Notes under the pieces: model-generated
Seen by the model: the letters and a program-made list of their open reading frames with translations, nothing else
Database searches by the model: none
Told to the model about the DNA's origin: nothing
Shown: one piece after another, positions 1 through 8,839 of the stretch
Numbering within the stretch: the first letter of the stretch is position 1
How the letters are laid out: every line of letters begins with the position of its first letter
Assembly (NCBI GenBank): GCA_028278625.1
Contig: JANQDY010000084.1
Span: 1-64,000 of the forward strand
Length of the DNA: 64,000 nt
Reading direction: 5' to 3'
DNA from: Thermodesulfobacteriota bacterium
GTDB lineage: Bacteria > Desulfobacterota > DSM-4660 > Desulfatiglandales > Desulfatiglandaceae
Position numbers and translations under genes: made by a program

Positions 1-1
1 C

Positions 2-100
2 ACGAACAAAAACTGTTCTTACCAAGGGGCATCTTCCTATACCCTGGGTCCGGGGGTCATGATCCCCGAGGGGGCCATTGTCACGATCAAACCGGAATAA
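2..100 (+). CDS. C-terminal end of an unknown, probably exported protein (partial)
   Basis: The window opens inside an open frame that ends at the TAA at 98-100; 32 residues are visible. The tail contains LGPGVMIPEGAIVTIKPE, the kind of short Gly-Pro/Gly-Ala beta motif found near the ends or module borders of secreted bacterial proteins. A similar stretch (IGPNVTVETGASVTF) occurs near the N-terminus of the giant protein at 27818-32440. About 140 bases separate it from the arn operon. I do not recognise the protein, and its function cannot be given from this fragment. The frame is supported by the motif and by the absence of stops, not by any family match. Confidence 0.45.
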   Translation, partial: TNKNCSYQGASSYTLGPGVMIPEGAIVTIKPE

Positions 101-241
101 TCGGATTTCAAAATCCTTTCAAAATAGACGGCCCTCCCATGAACCTGCGCCATAAATGACTTGACTCAAACGCCATCCGTACTAATATTGGTGCCGTCTC
201 GCTGCCATGGTACAGCGAAAACCGATCAGGAGATTTTTTCC

Positions 242-613
242 ATGACCCGCTATCTGCCCCTGATATTGTTTGGGGTGCTTTTGAATGCCACGGCCCAGTT
301 ATGTCTGAAACAGGGCATGCGCCAGATCGGACATTTTGCTTTTTCACTTGAAAACCTTTTGCCCATCGGTCTTAAAGCTGCATTGAACCCTTTCATATTT
401 TCGGGGCTTCTGTGTTATGTGGTGAGCGTGGTGGTGTGGCTCCTGGCGCTTTCCCGGGTGGATGTCAGTTATGCCTATCCGCTTTTGAGCGTCGGTTACA
501 TCGTCACCGCCTTTGCCGGACAGCTTTTTTTCCAAGAGGCTTTAGGGCCCACCAGATGGGCCGGCATTATCGTTATCTGCCTGGGCGTTTACCTCATTAC
601 CCGGAGTGCCTGA
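242..613 (+). CDS. SMR/EmrE-like membrane protein, ArnE/ArnF-type Ara4N-undecaprenol flippase subunit
   Basis: A 123-residue protein with four predicted membrane helices and the small-multidrug-resistance layout (N-terminal NATAQLCLKQGM, later VDVSYAYPLLSVGY, then a final helix ending VYLITRSA). In the Ara4N pathway ArnE and ArnF form the flippase that moves 4-amino-4-deoxy-L-arabinose-phosphoundecaprenol to the periplasmic face. The ATG at 242 is chosen because AGGAG lies just upstream; the longer open frame to 161 has no such site. Its stop TGA overlaps the arnB start by one base. Only one subunit is visible, at the front of the operon, whereas enterobacteria carry arnE and arnF together at the end. 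Whether it acts alone or with a partner outside the window is unknown. Confidence 0.7.
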   Translation: MTRYLPLILFGVLLNATAQLCLKQGMRQIGHFAFSLENLLPIGLKAALNPFIFSGLLCYVVSVVVWLLALSRVDVSYAYPLLSVGYIVTAFAGQLFFQEALGPTRWAGIIVICLGVYLITRSA

Positions 614-1764
614 TGAGAAAAGACTTTCTCCCCTTTTCGCGACCCTCCATCTCCGAAGAAGATATCAGAGCCGTTGGAGATGTCCTGCGCTCCGGTTGGA
701 TTACCACCGGCCCCAATACAGCTGCTTTTGAACGTGGTTTTTGCGAATATGTGGGCTGCTCCCATTCAATCGCGCTGGCCTCCGCCACCGCGGGCATGCA
801 CCTGATGTTGAAAGCCCTTGATATCGGGCCCGGAGATGAAGTGATCACCCCGTCCATGACCTGGGTTTCCACGGTGAACCTGATTGTTCTGGCCGGGGCG
901 ACTCCCGTTTTCGCCGATGTGGATAGAGAAACCCTCATGGTCACCCCTGATACGGTATCCCACTGTTTCTCATCCAGAACACGGGCGGTCATTCCCGTTC
1001 ACTTTGCAGGGGCCTCAGCCGATATGGCGGCACTGCGAAAGCAGGCCGGCGACAAAGGCGTTTTCCTGGTGGAGGATGCGGCTCACGCCCTGGGAACCCA
1101 TCACCTGTCCCATCACGTGGGAGCCAACGGAACCGCTGTTTTTTCCTTTCACCCCATCAAAAACATCACCACCGGCGAGGGGGGCATGTTCTGCACCGAT
1201 GATGAAGACATGGCCGAACGGATCAGCCGGCTGAAATTTCACGGGTTGGGGGTCGATGCCTACGACCGCGAAACCCAGGGCCGTTCTCCCCAGGCGGAGG
1301 TCCTGGAACCGGGATACAAATATAACATGACGGATGTTGCGGCGGTGCTGGGGTTGCGGCAGCTGAAGCGGTTGGAGCAGTTCATTGAAAAAAGGGGCCG
1401 GCTGGCCGCCAGATACCTGGAAAAACTGTCCGAGGTGGACGAGCTTCTGCCACTTGCCGTTCCTGAGAACACCACTCAGCATGCCTGGCACCTGTTCATT
1501 GTGCGTCTTGACACCCACCGGGCCCGTATGGACCGGGATGAATTTATGGCCGCCCTAAAAGAGAGGAATATCGGTACGGGCCTTCACTTTCGCGCCGCTC
1601 ATCTCCAGAAATACTACCGGGAAGTCATGGGTTTTGCGCGGGGCATGCTCCCCCATACGGAATGGAATTCGGATCGCATCTGTTCATTGCCGCTCTTTCC
1701 CCATATGAGACTTGAAGATGTGGACTCGGTCATCGAGACGGTGAAGGATGTTCTCAAACATTAG
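613..1764 (+). CDS. arnB: UDP-Ara4O aminotransferase (PLP-dependent, DegT/ArnB family)
   Basis: The 383-residue product has the length and features of ArnB, which transaminates UDP-4-keto-arabinose with glutamate to give UDP-Ara4N. It begins FLPFSRPSISEEDI, typical of the DegT/DnrJ/EryC1 aminotransferases. The PLP-binding aspartate region is VEDAAHALGT, and the Schiff-base lysine lies in SFHPIKNITTGEGG. YNMTDVAAVLG and GLHFRAAHLQKYY also match the ArnB pattern. The ATG at 613 overlaps the TGA of the preceding gene (TGATG), implying translational coupling; the longer upstream extension runs through that gene in another frame and is rejected. Position between a flippase-type gene and arnC supports the specific ArnB call over other sugar aminotransferases. 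Confidence 0.9.
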   Translation: MRKDFLPFSRPSISEEDIRAVGDVLRSGWITTGPNTAAFERGFCEYVGCSHSIALASATAGMHLMLKALDIGPGDEVITPSMTWVSTVNLIVLAGATPVFADVDRETLMVTPDTVSHCFSSRTRAVIPVHFAGASADMAALRKQAGDKGVFLVEDAAHALGTHHLSHHVGANGTAVFSFHPIKNITTGEGGMFCTDDEDMAERISRLKFHGLGVDAYDRETQGRSPQAEVLEPGYKYNMTDVAAVLGLRQLKRLEQFIEKRGRLAARYLEKLSEVDELLPLAVPENTTQHAWHLFIVRLDTHRARMDRDEFMAALKERNIGTGLHFRAAHLQKYYREVMGFARGMLPHTEWNSDRICSLPLFPHMRLEDVDSVIETVKDVLKH

Positions 1765-1809
1765 TTTGAAGGGTGCAGGGTGCAGTTGTCAGGGGGCAGG
1801 AAAGATTCT

Positions 1810-2766
1810 ATGGAAACAATACGACCTCAAATATCCATTGTTATTCCCGTTTATAACGAATCGGAAAACCTGAGCCAGCTGATCCTTCGCTGTGTCAAAA
1901 CCTGTAACCACATGGACAGGTCTTACGAAATCATCCTGGTGGATGACGGCAGTATGGACGGGTCCCGGGAGATGATCGAGGCGGCAGCCAATCAATATCC
2001 CGGTGCCATTATCGGGGTACTGCTGAACCGCAACTACGGTCAGCATTCCGCCATCATGGCCGGATTTGCTCAGACAAAAGGGGACATCATCGTGACCCTG
2101 GACGCCGACCTTCAGAACCCGCCCGAGGAAATCCCCAAACTAGTTGAAAAGGCCGAGGAAGGATTTGACGTGGTGGGAAGCGTTCGCGTGCCCAGGCAGG
2201 ACACCCTTTTTCGCCGGACCGGCTCCAGAATGGTCAACAAGGTTGTTCAGCTATCCACCGGCATCGGCATGCAGGATTACGGGTGCATGTTGAGAGCCTA
2301 CCGGCGCCACATCGTGGAGGCCATGATGCAGTGCTCCGAACGAAGCACTTTTATTCCCGTTTTGGCCAACACCTTTGCCAGGCGCACAGCGGAAATCGAG
2401 GTTGCCCACGCGGAACGGTCCGCCGGCAACTCAAAATACAGCCTCTGGAAACTCATCAACCTGCAGTTCGACCTGCTGACCAGCATGACCACGTTTCCCC
2501 TGCGATTGTTGAATGTTTTGGGGAGTATCATCTCTTTGTTCGGCCTGGCCTTCGGCTTTTTTCTCCTCGTCATGCGACTCATTTACGGTGCTGAATGGGC
2601 GGCCTCCGGGGTCTTTACCCTTTTTGCCATTCTGTTCATTTTTATTGGGGCACAATTCCTGGCCATGGGACTTTTGGGTGAGTACATCGGCCGGATTTAC
2701 AGTGACGTGCGGGCCCGTCCCAGGTACTTTGTCGAGAGAATCATCGGGGAGAACCAAAGGGCATGA
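1810..2766 (+). CDS. arnC: Undecaprenyl-phosphate Ara4-formamido transferase
   Basis: A GT-A family 2 glycosyltransferase of 318 residues with two C-terminal membrane helices, matching ArnC in length and topology. It transfers formylated Ara4N from UDP to undecaprenyl phosphate at the inner face of the cytoplasmic membrane. Visible motifs are [13 protein letters not shown] at the N-terminus, VDDGSMDGS, and the DxD region [13 protein letters not shown]. The end is [20 protein letters not shown], common to the polyprenyl-phosphate glycosyltransferases. The ATG at 1810 has an AGGAAAG ribosome site; the frame also opens at 1780 without one. It sits between arnB and arnA, 30 bases before arnA. Confidence 0.9.
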   Translation: METIRPQISIVIPVYNESENLSQLILRCVKTCNHMDRSYEIILVDDGSMDGSREMIEAAANQYPGAIIGVLLNRNYGQHSAIMAGFAQTKGDIIVTLDADLQNPPEEIPKLVEKAEEGFDVVGSVRVPRQDTLFRRTGSRMVNKVVQLSTGIGMQDYGCMLRAYRRHIVEAMMQCSERSTFIPVLANTFARRTAEIEVAHAERSAGNSKYSLWKLINLQFDLLTSMTTFPLRLLNVLGSIISLFGLAFGFFLLVMRLIYGAEWAASGVFTLFAILFIFIGAQFLAMGLLGEYIGRIYSDVRARPRYFVERIIGENQRA

Positions 2767-2796
2767 AATGGTGCCCGCAACGAGGATTTTAATCAT

Positions 2797-4821
2797 ATGA
2801 AAGCAATTGTTCTGGCTTATCACAATATCGGTTGTAAAGGCATTGAGGCGCTTTTGAAGGCAGGGTTTGATATTGCGGCCGTTTTCACCCACAAGGACGA
2901 CCCAAAGGAAAATATCTGGTTCGATTCCGTGGCTGAGCTGGCCACAAAAAGGAACATTCCGGTATATGCCCCGGAAGACATTAACCATCCACTCTGGGTC
3001 CACAAAATTCGCGATTTGACCCCTGATATCATTTTCTCCTTCTATTATCGAAACATGGTGGGCTCCCACATTCTGGAGATTCCACCCAAAGGCTGCCTGA
3101 ACCTGCACGGGAGCCTGCTGCCCCAATACCGCGGGCGAACACCCATCAACTGGGCCCTGGTGAACGGAGAGACAAAGACCGGCATCACCCTCCACCACAT
3201 GACCACACGGCCCGACGACGGCGATATTGTGAGCCAGGTGGAAATAGACATATCAGATGACGATACGGCCCTGTCCCTTCACCATAAAGCGGCATCAGCC
3301 GCGGGTGAGATGCTGGATGAGATTCTTCCCCCACTGAAAACGGGCACCGCCCCAAGGATTCCCCAGGACCATGGGAAAGCCTCCTACTATGGCGGACGAT
3401 CGCCGGCCGACGGCGAGATCAACTGGGCCTTGCCCGCCCACGGGGTCCGGAACCTGGTTCGAGCGGTTACCCGCCCGTTTCCAGGTGCCTTCAGCCACGT
3501 GGGAGATCGGAAATGCCTTTTCTGGACCGTTACTGAAGTACCCGGGGATGACTCTGCCAGGCCAGGAACCGTTATCTCGGTGGAACCGCTGGTGATCGCC
3601 TGTAAAACAGGGGCCCTTCGAATCGACGCGGCCCAGCAGACGGGCGATGTGTTCATGACGGGGACTCAGCTGGCCCTCCAGATGGGACTGGTTGAAGGGA
3701 CCCGTTTCGGGAAACGGGCCAGCGACCGAATTCTGGCCACGCGAAAAAAACGGGTGCTGATCTTGGGGGTGGACGGTTTCATCGGCAATGCCTTGAGTGA
3801 GCGGCTTCTGGACAGCGGGCAGTACGAGGTTCACGGCATGGATCTCCACTCCAAATATGTGGAACGGCTCATGGGGACCCCCGGCTTTCATTTCGACGAA
3901 GGGGACATTTCCATACACAGGGAGTGGATCGAATACCATATCCGGAAGTGTGACATTGTGATACCGCTCGTGGCCATTGCCACCCCCATCGAATATACGA
4001 GAAACCCCCTTCGCGTCTTTGAATTGGATTTTGAAGAAAACCTGCGCGTTGTACGCTATTGTGTAAAATACGACAAACGGGTGATCTTTCCTTCCACCTC
4101 CGAAGTCTACGGCATGTGTGACGATGAGGACTTTGACGAGGATGATTCCCGGCTGATCCTGGGACCCATTCGCATGCAGCGGTGGATCTATTCCTGCAGC
4201 AAGCAGCTGCTGGACCGGGTTATCTGGGCCTATGGCCGGCAAAGGAACCTGAAATTCACCCTGTTCAGACCTTTTAACTGGATCGGCCCCCGACTGGACA
4301 GCCTCATGTCGGCGCGCATCGGCAGTTCCAGGGCCATCACCCAATTGATTCTGAACCTGGTTGAGGGAACACCCATTCAGCTGGTGGATTCCGGAAACCA
4401 GAAGCGGTGTTTTACGGACGTCTCAGACGGTGTGGAATGCCTCTTCCGAATTATTGAAAACAGGGGCGGGGTGTGCGACGGTCAGATCATCAACATCGGT
4501 AACCCGGAGAACGAGGCCAGCATTCGATTTCTGGCGGAGCTGCTGGTCAATAAGTTCAACCAACACCCCCTGAAAGAGAGATTCCCCCCCTTTGCGGGGC
4601 TGCGGGAAGTTGAAAGCCGCACCTACTACGGCGAAGGATACCAGGACATGGCCCATCGAAAACCCAGCATTCGAAATGCCAGGCGGCTGCTCGACTGGGA
4701 GCCGACGGTGCCATTGGAGGTTTCCGTAGAGGAGACCCTCGATTATTTCCTCCGTGAAGCCATTCGGTCCGGGGATTTTGACACGGTTCTGAATAACGAA
4801 AAAATCGATCAGGATATATAG
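2797..4821 (+). CDS. arnA: Bifunctional UDP-GlcA decarboxylase / UDP-Ara4N formyltransferase
   Basis: The 674-residue product has both ArnA domains. Residues 1-300 are the formyltransferase half with [19 protein letters not shown] (catalytic Asn and His) and PDDGDIVSQ (catalytic Asp). Residues about 315-674 are an SDR-type NAD-dependent decarboxylase with the dinucleotide motif [15 protein letters not shown], the PSTSEVYG loop carrying the catalytic Ser-Glu pair, the YSCSK Tyr-Lys pair, and a late Arg in [11 protein letters not shown]. The enzyme oxidatively decarboxylates UDP-glucuronate to UDP-4-keto-arabinose and N-formylates UDP-Ara4N. A GAGGA site precedes the start. Fusion of both activities in one chain is the usual state for ArnA. 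Confidence 0.93.
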   Translation: MKAIVLAYHNIGCKGIEALLKAGFDIAAVFTHKDDPKENIWFDSVAELATKRNIPVYAPEDINHPLWVHKIRDLTPDIIFSFYYRNMVGSHILEIPPKGCLNLHGSLLPQYRGRTPINWALVNGETKTGITLHHMTTRPDDGDIVSQVEIDISDDDTALSLHHKAASAAGEMLDEILPPLKTGTAPRIPQDHGKASYYGGRSPADGEINWALPAHGVRNLVRAVTRPFPGAFSHVGDRKCLFWTVTEVPGDDSARPGTVISVEPLVIACKTGALRIDAAQQTGDVFMTGTQLALQMGLVEGTRFGKRASDRILATRKKRVLILGVDGFIGNALSERLLDSGQYEVHGMDLHSKYVERLMGTPGFHFDEGDISIHREWIEYHIRKCDIVIPLVAIATPIEYTRNPLRVFELDFEENLRVVRYCVKYDKRVIFPSTSEVYGMCDDEDFDEDDSRLILGPIRMQRWIYSCSKQLLDRVIWAYGRQRNLKFTLFRPFNWIGPRLDSLMSARIGSSRAITQLILNLVEGTPIQLVDSGNQKRCFTDVSDGVECLFRIIENRGGVCDGQIINIGNPENEASIRFLAELLVNKFNQHPLKERFPPFAGLREVESRTYYGEGYQDMAHRKPSIRNARRLLDWEPTVPLEVSVEETLDYFLREAIRSGDFDTVLNNEKIDQDI

Positions 4822-4844
4822 AGACAAAAGATCGGTAATAATTC

Positions 4845-5747
4845 ATGGACATCGGCCTGCGTATTGACGTGGATACCCTGCGGGGAACCCGGTACGGCGT
4901 TCCCGCCCTGGGCAATCTCCTGGCCAAATTCGGCGTTCTGGGGTCCTTCTTCTTTTCCGTTGGACCGGACAACATGGGCCGTCATTTCTGGCGCCTGCTT
5001 CGACCCGGTTTTTTCTGGAAGATGTTGCGGACCCGGGCGGCCAGCCTTTATGGATGGGACATTGTGCTGAGGGGAACCGCCTGGCCCGGGCCGGTCATCG
5101 GCCGAAGACTCCCCCATCTGATTGCCGCCATTGCACGGGCCGGCCACGAAGCAGGACTTCACTGTTGGGATCATCATGCCTGGCAGACCGGCATCGACGC
5201 CATGACCGGTCAGGAAATCTCACAATCCCTGAGGCAGGGTGCCCACGCGCTGGCCGGAATTATCGGTCACCCACCAACCTGTTCCGCTGATCCCGCCTGG
5301 AAATCACTGAACGGGGTACTTCTTGAAAAGGAGCATCTCCCCTTCGCCTACAACAGCGACTGCCGAGGCCGCAGTATCTTCTATCCGGTGGTGGCGGGCA
5401 AGCCCCTTTCCCAGCCGCAGATTCCGGTGACCCTCCCCACATATGATGAAGTGGTGGGTCACGGGGGTGTAACGGCTCGCAATTATAACGATTTCATGCT
5501 GTCACGGATCAGTGCCACAGGGCTGAACGTTCTCACGATACACGCGGAAGTGGAAGGGATCACGTGCCTTCCCATGTTTGAGAGGTTCCTCTCATCGGCC
5601 CGGTCCATGGGTGCGAACCTGATGCCGTTGGGACAATTACTGAAACGTGCCGATCAGATCGAAACTGCCAGGATCGAGCCTCGGGAGATTGCCGGCCGCG
5701 AAGGCTGGGTTGCCTGTCAGGCCAATGGGGATGCGCCCGGCAATTGA
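4845..5747 (+). CDS. arnD: Formamido-Ara4-phosphoundecaprenol deformylase
   Basis: A 300-residue polysaccharide-deacetylase (NodB) fold protein corresponding to ArnD, which removes the formyl group from the lipid-linked sugar before flipping. It starts DIGLRIDVDTLRGTRYGVP, whose acidic pair is the metal and catalytic motif, and it carries the metal-binding histidines in HEAGLHCWDHHAWQ. SADPAWKS and a late HAEVEG complete the family pattern. The C-terminal 40 residues resemble the tails of known ArnD proteins. It lies 23 bases after arnA and ends 3 bases before arnT, so it is part of the same transcript. Confidence 0.9.
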   Translation: MDIGLRIDVDTLRGTRYGVPALGNLLAKFGVLGSFFFSVGPDNMGRHFWRLLRPGFFWKMLRTRAASLYGWDIVLRGTAWPGPVIGRRLPHLIAAIARAGHEAGLHCWDHHAWQTGIDAMTGQEISQSLRQGAHALAGIIGHPPTCSADPAWKSLNGVLLEKEHLPFAYNSDCRGRSIFYPVVAGKPLSQPQIPVTLPTYDEVVGHGGVTARNYNDFMLSRISATGLNVLTIHAEVEGITCLPMFERFLSSARSMGANLMPLGQLLKRADQIETARIEPREIAGREGWVACQANGDAPGN

Positions 5748-5750
5748 CCC

Positions 5751-7400
5751 ATGAAAAAATCCGCTTTCATAATGTTCCTCCTTTTCATTGCGGTTTACCT
5801 GATCCCCCTGGGAATCCGGCCCATGACCATTCCCGAAGAGTCCCGCTACGGCGAAATCTCACGGGAAATGCTGGCTTCCGGCGACTGGGTGGTCCCCAAG
5901 TTGAACGGTTTGAAATACTTCGAAAAACCGGCCTTGGGCTACTGGATCAATGCAACGACCATTTCTCTTTTCGGCGAAAACCGGTTTGCCACCAGGCTTC
6001 CTTCGGCCCTGGCCGCGGGCATTACCGCGCTCATGCTTTTCCTTTTGTGCAGACGATTTGCCAGGGACGCGTTTGCGGGAATCCTTTCAGCCGGGATCTA
6101 CCTCACATCTCTTTTGGTATATGCCTTGGGCGTCATCAATATCCCGGACAGCCTTTTGAGCCTCTTTTTGACCGGCGCCACACTCTTTTTTCTTCACGGG
6201 CACCACGCAAAAGAAAGAAGGGCCAGGGTTGTCTTTCTGGCACTCTTCGGTGGGTTCTGCGCCATGGCCTTTCTCGTTAAGGGTTTTCTGGCATTTGCCT
6301 TACCGGTGATTACCATTTTCCCTTTTCTCATCTGGGAGGGCCGCTTGCGACGGTTTATCAGGGACATGTGGATCCCGTTTTTGGGAGCCCTTGTGGTGGC
6401 ACTGCCATGGTGCATCCTGATTCACTTACGCGAAGGGGATTTCTGGCGCTACTTCTTCATGGTGGAGCATATCAAACGGTATTTCTCCCCCATTGCGGAA
6501 CAGCACCTCAAATCGTTCTGGTACTTCTTTCCGATCCTGGCAGGCGGCGCCATACCGTGGCTCTTCGCGTTGCCCGCCGCCGTCGTCGGGATGAAGAGAT
6601 CTTCCCTGAAAGACCCTTTGTTTCGTTTTCTGCTCTGCTGGTTTCTTTTCCCCTTCCTCCTTTTTTCAGCCTGCGGTGGAAAGCTGATTCCCTGCATTCT
6701 GCCCTGCTTCTCCCCCATGGCGGTGCTGATTTCCCTGGGACTGATTCAATATTTCGCATCCGGCAGGCGGAAAACCTTTGATTTTTCGGTCTGTTTTTTT
6801 GGCGTCATCACCGCTCTGGGGGGACTCCTGCTCGCTGCCAGCATGGGGACCGATTTTCCCTGGAAACCCGTCTACAGCCCCCTGGAAACCGACAAAGGAA
6901 CTGCGGCCATCGCCGGTCTTTTTATCTGGAGCGCCATGAGTTTCCTGGCTGCCAAGGCCAAAAAGCCAGCATGGAAGTTATGGCTGTACGGTTCGGCCTC
7001 GGTGGTGTTCCTGGCCGGCACCCCCTGCATTCTGCCGGACAGCGTTTTTTTGGGGAGAGCGCCAGGCCAGTTACTGGAACGTCATGCCTCCAGTGTTAAA
7101 GCCAACACCCTCATGGTTTCCGATCCGTATCTGGTGCACGCCCTTTGCTGGCATTACAAACGGAACGATGTGTATTTGCTCGACAAAAGCGGTGAATTGA
7201 GTTACGGCATTTTGAATGACCCGAAACAACGGTCACGGCTCCTGACCCTCAAGGATTTTGACAAGATTCTGAAAGACCGTCCCGTAAACCAGGAGGTGAT
7301 TCTGGTGGTTGAGGAAGATCGGTACGACCGTTACAAAAAGTTCCTGCCCATACCGCGCTTTCTGGACCGATCCGACGGTTTCGTCTTTGCGGTGTTCTGA
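5751..7400 (+). CDS. arnT: Lipid A Ara4N transferase (GT83/ArnT)
   Basis: A 549-residue polytopic membrane protein with about a dozen hydrophobic segments and a periplasmic C-terminal domain. The first periplasmic loop has PEESRYGEISREMLASGDWV and LKYFEKPALGYW, the signature of PMT-like ArnT enzymes; the glutamates there are the expected catalytic and metal ligands. ArnT moves Ara4N from undecaprenyl phosphate onto lipid A phosphates, lowering outer-membrane negative charge and giving resistance to cationic peptides such as polymyxin. It closes the operon; its stop is 11 bases from the stop of a convergent gene, and no terminator hairpin is visible in that short space. Confidence 0.9.
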   Translation: MKKSAFIMFLLFIAVYLIPLGIRPMTIPEESRYGEISREMLASGDWVVPKLNGLKYFEKPALGYWINATTISLFGENRFATRLPSALAAGITALMLFLLCRRFARDAFAGILSAGIYLTSLLVYALGVINIPDSLLSLFLTGATLFFLHGHHAKERRARVVFLALFGGFCAMAFLVKGFLAFALPVITIFPFLIWEGRLRRFIRDMWIPFLGALVVALPWCILIHLREGDFWRYFFMVEHIKRYFSPIAEQHLKSFWYFFPILAGGAIPWLFALPAAVVGMKRSSLKDPLFRFLLCWFLFPFLLFSACGGKLIPCILPCFSPMAVLISLGLIQYFASGRRKTFDFSVCFFGVITALGGLLLAASMGTDFPWKPVYSPLETDKGTAAIAGLFIWSAMSFLAAKAKKPAWKLWLYGSASVVFLAGTPCILPDSVFLGRAPGQLLERHASSVKANTLMVSDPYLVHALCWHYKRNDVYLLDKSGELSYGILNDPKQRSRLLTLKDFDKILKDRPVNQEVILVVEEDRYDRYKKFLPIPRFLDRSDGFVFAVF

Positions 7401-7411
7401 TGTGCCAAATC

Positions 7412-8599
7412 TCAGAAGCGGAATTGAAACTGAACCCCATAAATGGCATATCTGCCATAATCCACCCGGTTTTCCCAGGCGTCCCGGTTGTCATCCCCAT
7501 CATCATACCACATGAATTCGGGAACCAGATTGAATCCTTTGCTCAGCGCTATGGGAATGCTGATGCCCCAAAACCAGGACGTGTATCGCATGGGGTTCTT
7601 ATCCCCGGAACTCCCCATCTGGCCACCCATGATGTGCGGAGTCACGATTCCCAGGCGGTAAGATCCGTCCACCCACCAGCCGTATGTTGTGGTGTTGTCC
7701 AGTCGATGGTTATGGATGGTCGCTGCTGAATTTCGGGCCGGCGGACTGACGCCGATGCCCAGCCCGGTGTTGCCCCAGTTCTGCCCCCAGTTCCCTTCGG
7801 CACTGATTGTAAAGGACCCGAAGGCGGCCCTTACCCCCAAGGATCCGATGTAGGTGTCGATTTGATTGTCGATCCCCTGGTAGGAAGCCGCATCGGAAAG
7901 AAAGTCAACCGTGCGCCGTTGAAACAGAAAACTGGGGTATATGGCCACGGGACCCGCATAAATGGGAAGGCCCACTTCTACTCGGGGCAGTTTTGTGTTC
8001 GTCTGATATTCAATGCCCGCGTCCCGGTAAGGGGTGTAATTTCCCAGAGAGGCGGTATTGGGGTTCACAAGCGCCACGGCCAAACGGACAGCGCCGGAGA
8101 AATGGTAGGTTCCCCTGATCTGTGCGTAACGTCCCGAGTAGATTTCCCCATAACCTTCGCCAATAATGTTCAGGCTTCCTGATCGCGTTCCCAGCATCTG
8201 GTAGGGGACAAGCGGTGAAATGGGGGTGGTGGTTTTTCCCGCGATGAGCTGAAACCGCTCGGTCAAGTCCCACCAACCGTAGGCATGTCTGAGCCTTACG
8301 CCATTGCTTTCGCTTAAAGTGGTGTTTCCGCTCACCTGTCCGATGCCCAGCTCAATGAACATGCCCAAGTCATCTTCGTTGGTCCAATTCATATTAAATC
8401 GAGTGATGTTGGGAATCTGCAAGGCGGTGTTGGAAAAGGGATCGTTGCCGACATTTTTGTATTGGGCATTCTCCTTGTTTCTCTCAAGATAGTAGAAATC
8501 CACATATAGCCGGCCACCCAGTGTTACCTCGGCGGTTGCTTCATGGGAAAAGGCGATCAGCAAAAAGAGCGTTAGCAGTAAGACATACGGTTTTTTCAA
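7412..8599 (-). CDS. Outer-membrane beta-barrel protein (porin-like)
   Basis: A 395-residue exported protein. I place the start at a TTG (8597-8599) because AGGAGAG lies 5 bases upstream and the product then begins directly with a signal peptide (KKPYVLLLTLFLLIAF, cleaved after ATA or AEV). The mature part alternates polar and aromatic residues as in transmembrane beta strands, and it ends YGVQFQFRF with the terminal Phe recognised by the BAM machinery. It resembles alginate/DcaP-type or other anion porins only in general architecture; no specific substrate can be named. Its own promoter lies upstream at 8641-8669. It is convergent with arnT and divergent from gspF. Confidence 0.75.
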   Translation of the reverse strand: MKKPYVLLLTLFLLIAFSHEATAEVTLGGRLYVDFYYLERNKENAQYKNVGNDPFSNTALQIPNITRFNMNWTNEDDLGMFIELGIGQVSGNTTLSESNGVRLRHAYGWWDLTERFQLIAGKTTTPISPLVPYQMLGTRSGSLNIIGEGYGEIYSGRYAQIRGTYHFSGAVRLAVALVNPNTASLGNYTPYRDAGIEYQTNTKLPRVEVGLPIYAGPVAIYPSFLFQRRTVDFLSDAASYQGIDNQIDTYIGSLGVRAAFGSFTISAEGNWGQNWGNTGLGIGVSPPARNSAATIHNHRLDNTTTYGWWVDGSYRLGIVTPHIMGGQMGSSGDKNPMRYTSWFWGISIPIALSKGFNLVPEFMWYDDGDDNRDAWENRVDYGRYAIYGVQFQFRF

Positions 8600-8640
8600 A
8601 ATTCTCTCCTGATCAAGGGATGTTGTCCAAATACATGTGA

Positions 8641-8669
8641 AATATACCTGCACCTCGTCCTAAAATCAA
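8641..8669 (-). promoter_or_regulatory. Sigma-70-type promoter for the porin-like gene
   Basis: Reading the minus strand, TTGATT (8664-8669) and TATATT (8641-8646) are separated by exactly 17 bases. Predicted transcription starts near 8634, giving a leader of about 35 bases to the TTG start at 8599. The -10 matches consensus at 5 of 6 positions and the -35 at 4 of 6. Confidence 0.5.
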
Positions 8670-8702
8670 TCCGTGTTTCCTCTCTTATTGTCTTTCCGCT
8701 TG

Positions 8703-8731
8703 TTGACACGGTTTACGGGGGTTGTTAGGAT
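8703..8731 (+). promoter_or_regulatory. Sigma-70-type promoter for the gsp operon
   Basis: A perfect -35 TTGACA (8703-8708) is followed after 17 bases by TAGGAT (8726-8731, 4 of 6 consensus). It points at gspF, leaving a leader of about 100 bases. It lies in the divergent region beside the porin promoter, so the two may influence each other. Confidence 0.5.
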
Positions 8732-8839
8732 GCTTTTTTGATATTTCGGGTGTAGGCGTTCGGGTCCCGGGATGATGGTTTCTCTCTGGAATTCCTGGTA
8801 CCGGGCACCTTGCCCCGCTTTTCCATCGGAGCACATTAA

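Noticed and set aside
7390..7420. Bidirectional terminator between arnT and the porin-like gene
   Set aside because: Only 11 bases separate the two stops and no hairpin with T-runs is visible.
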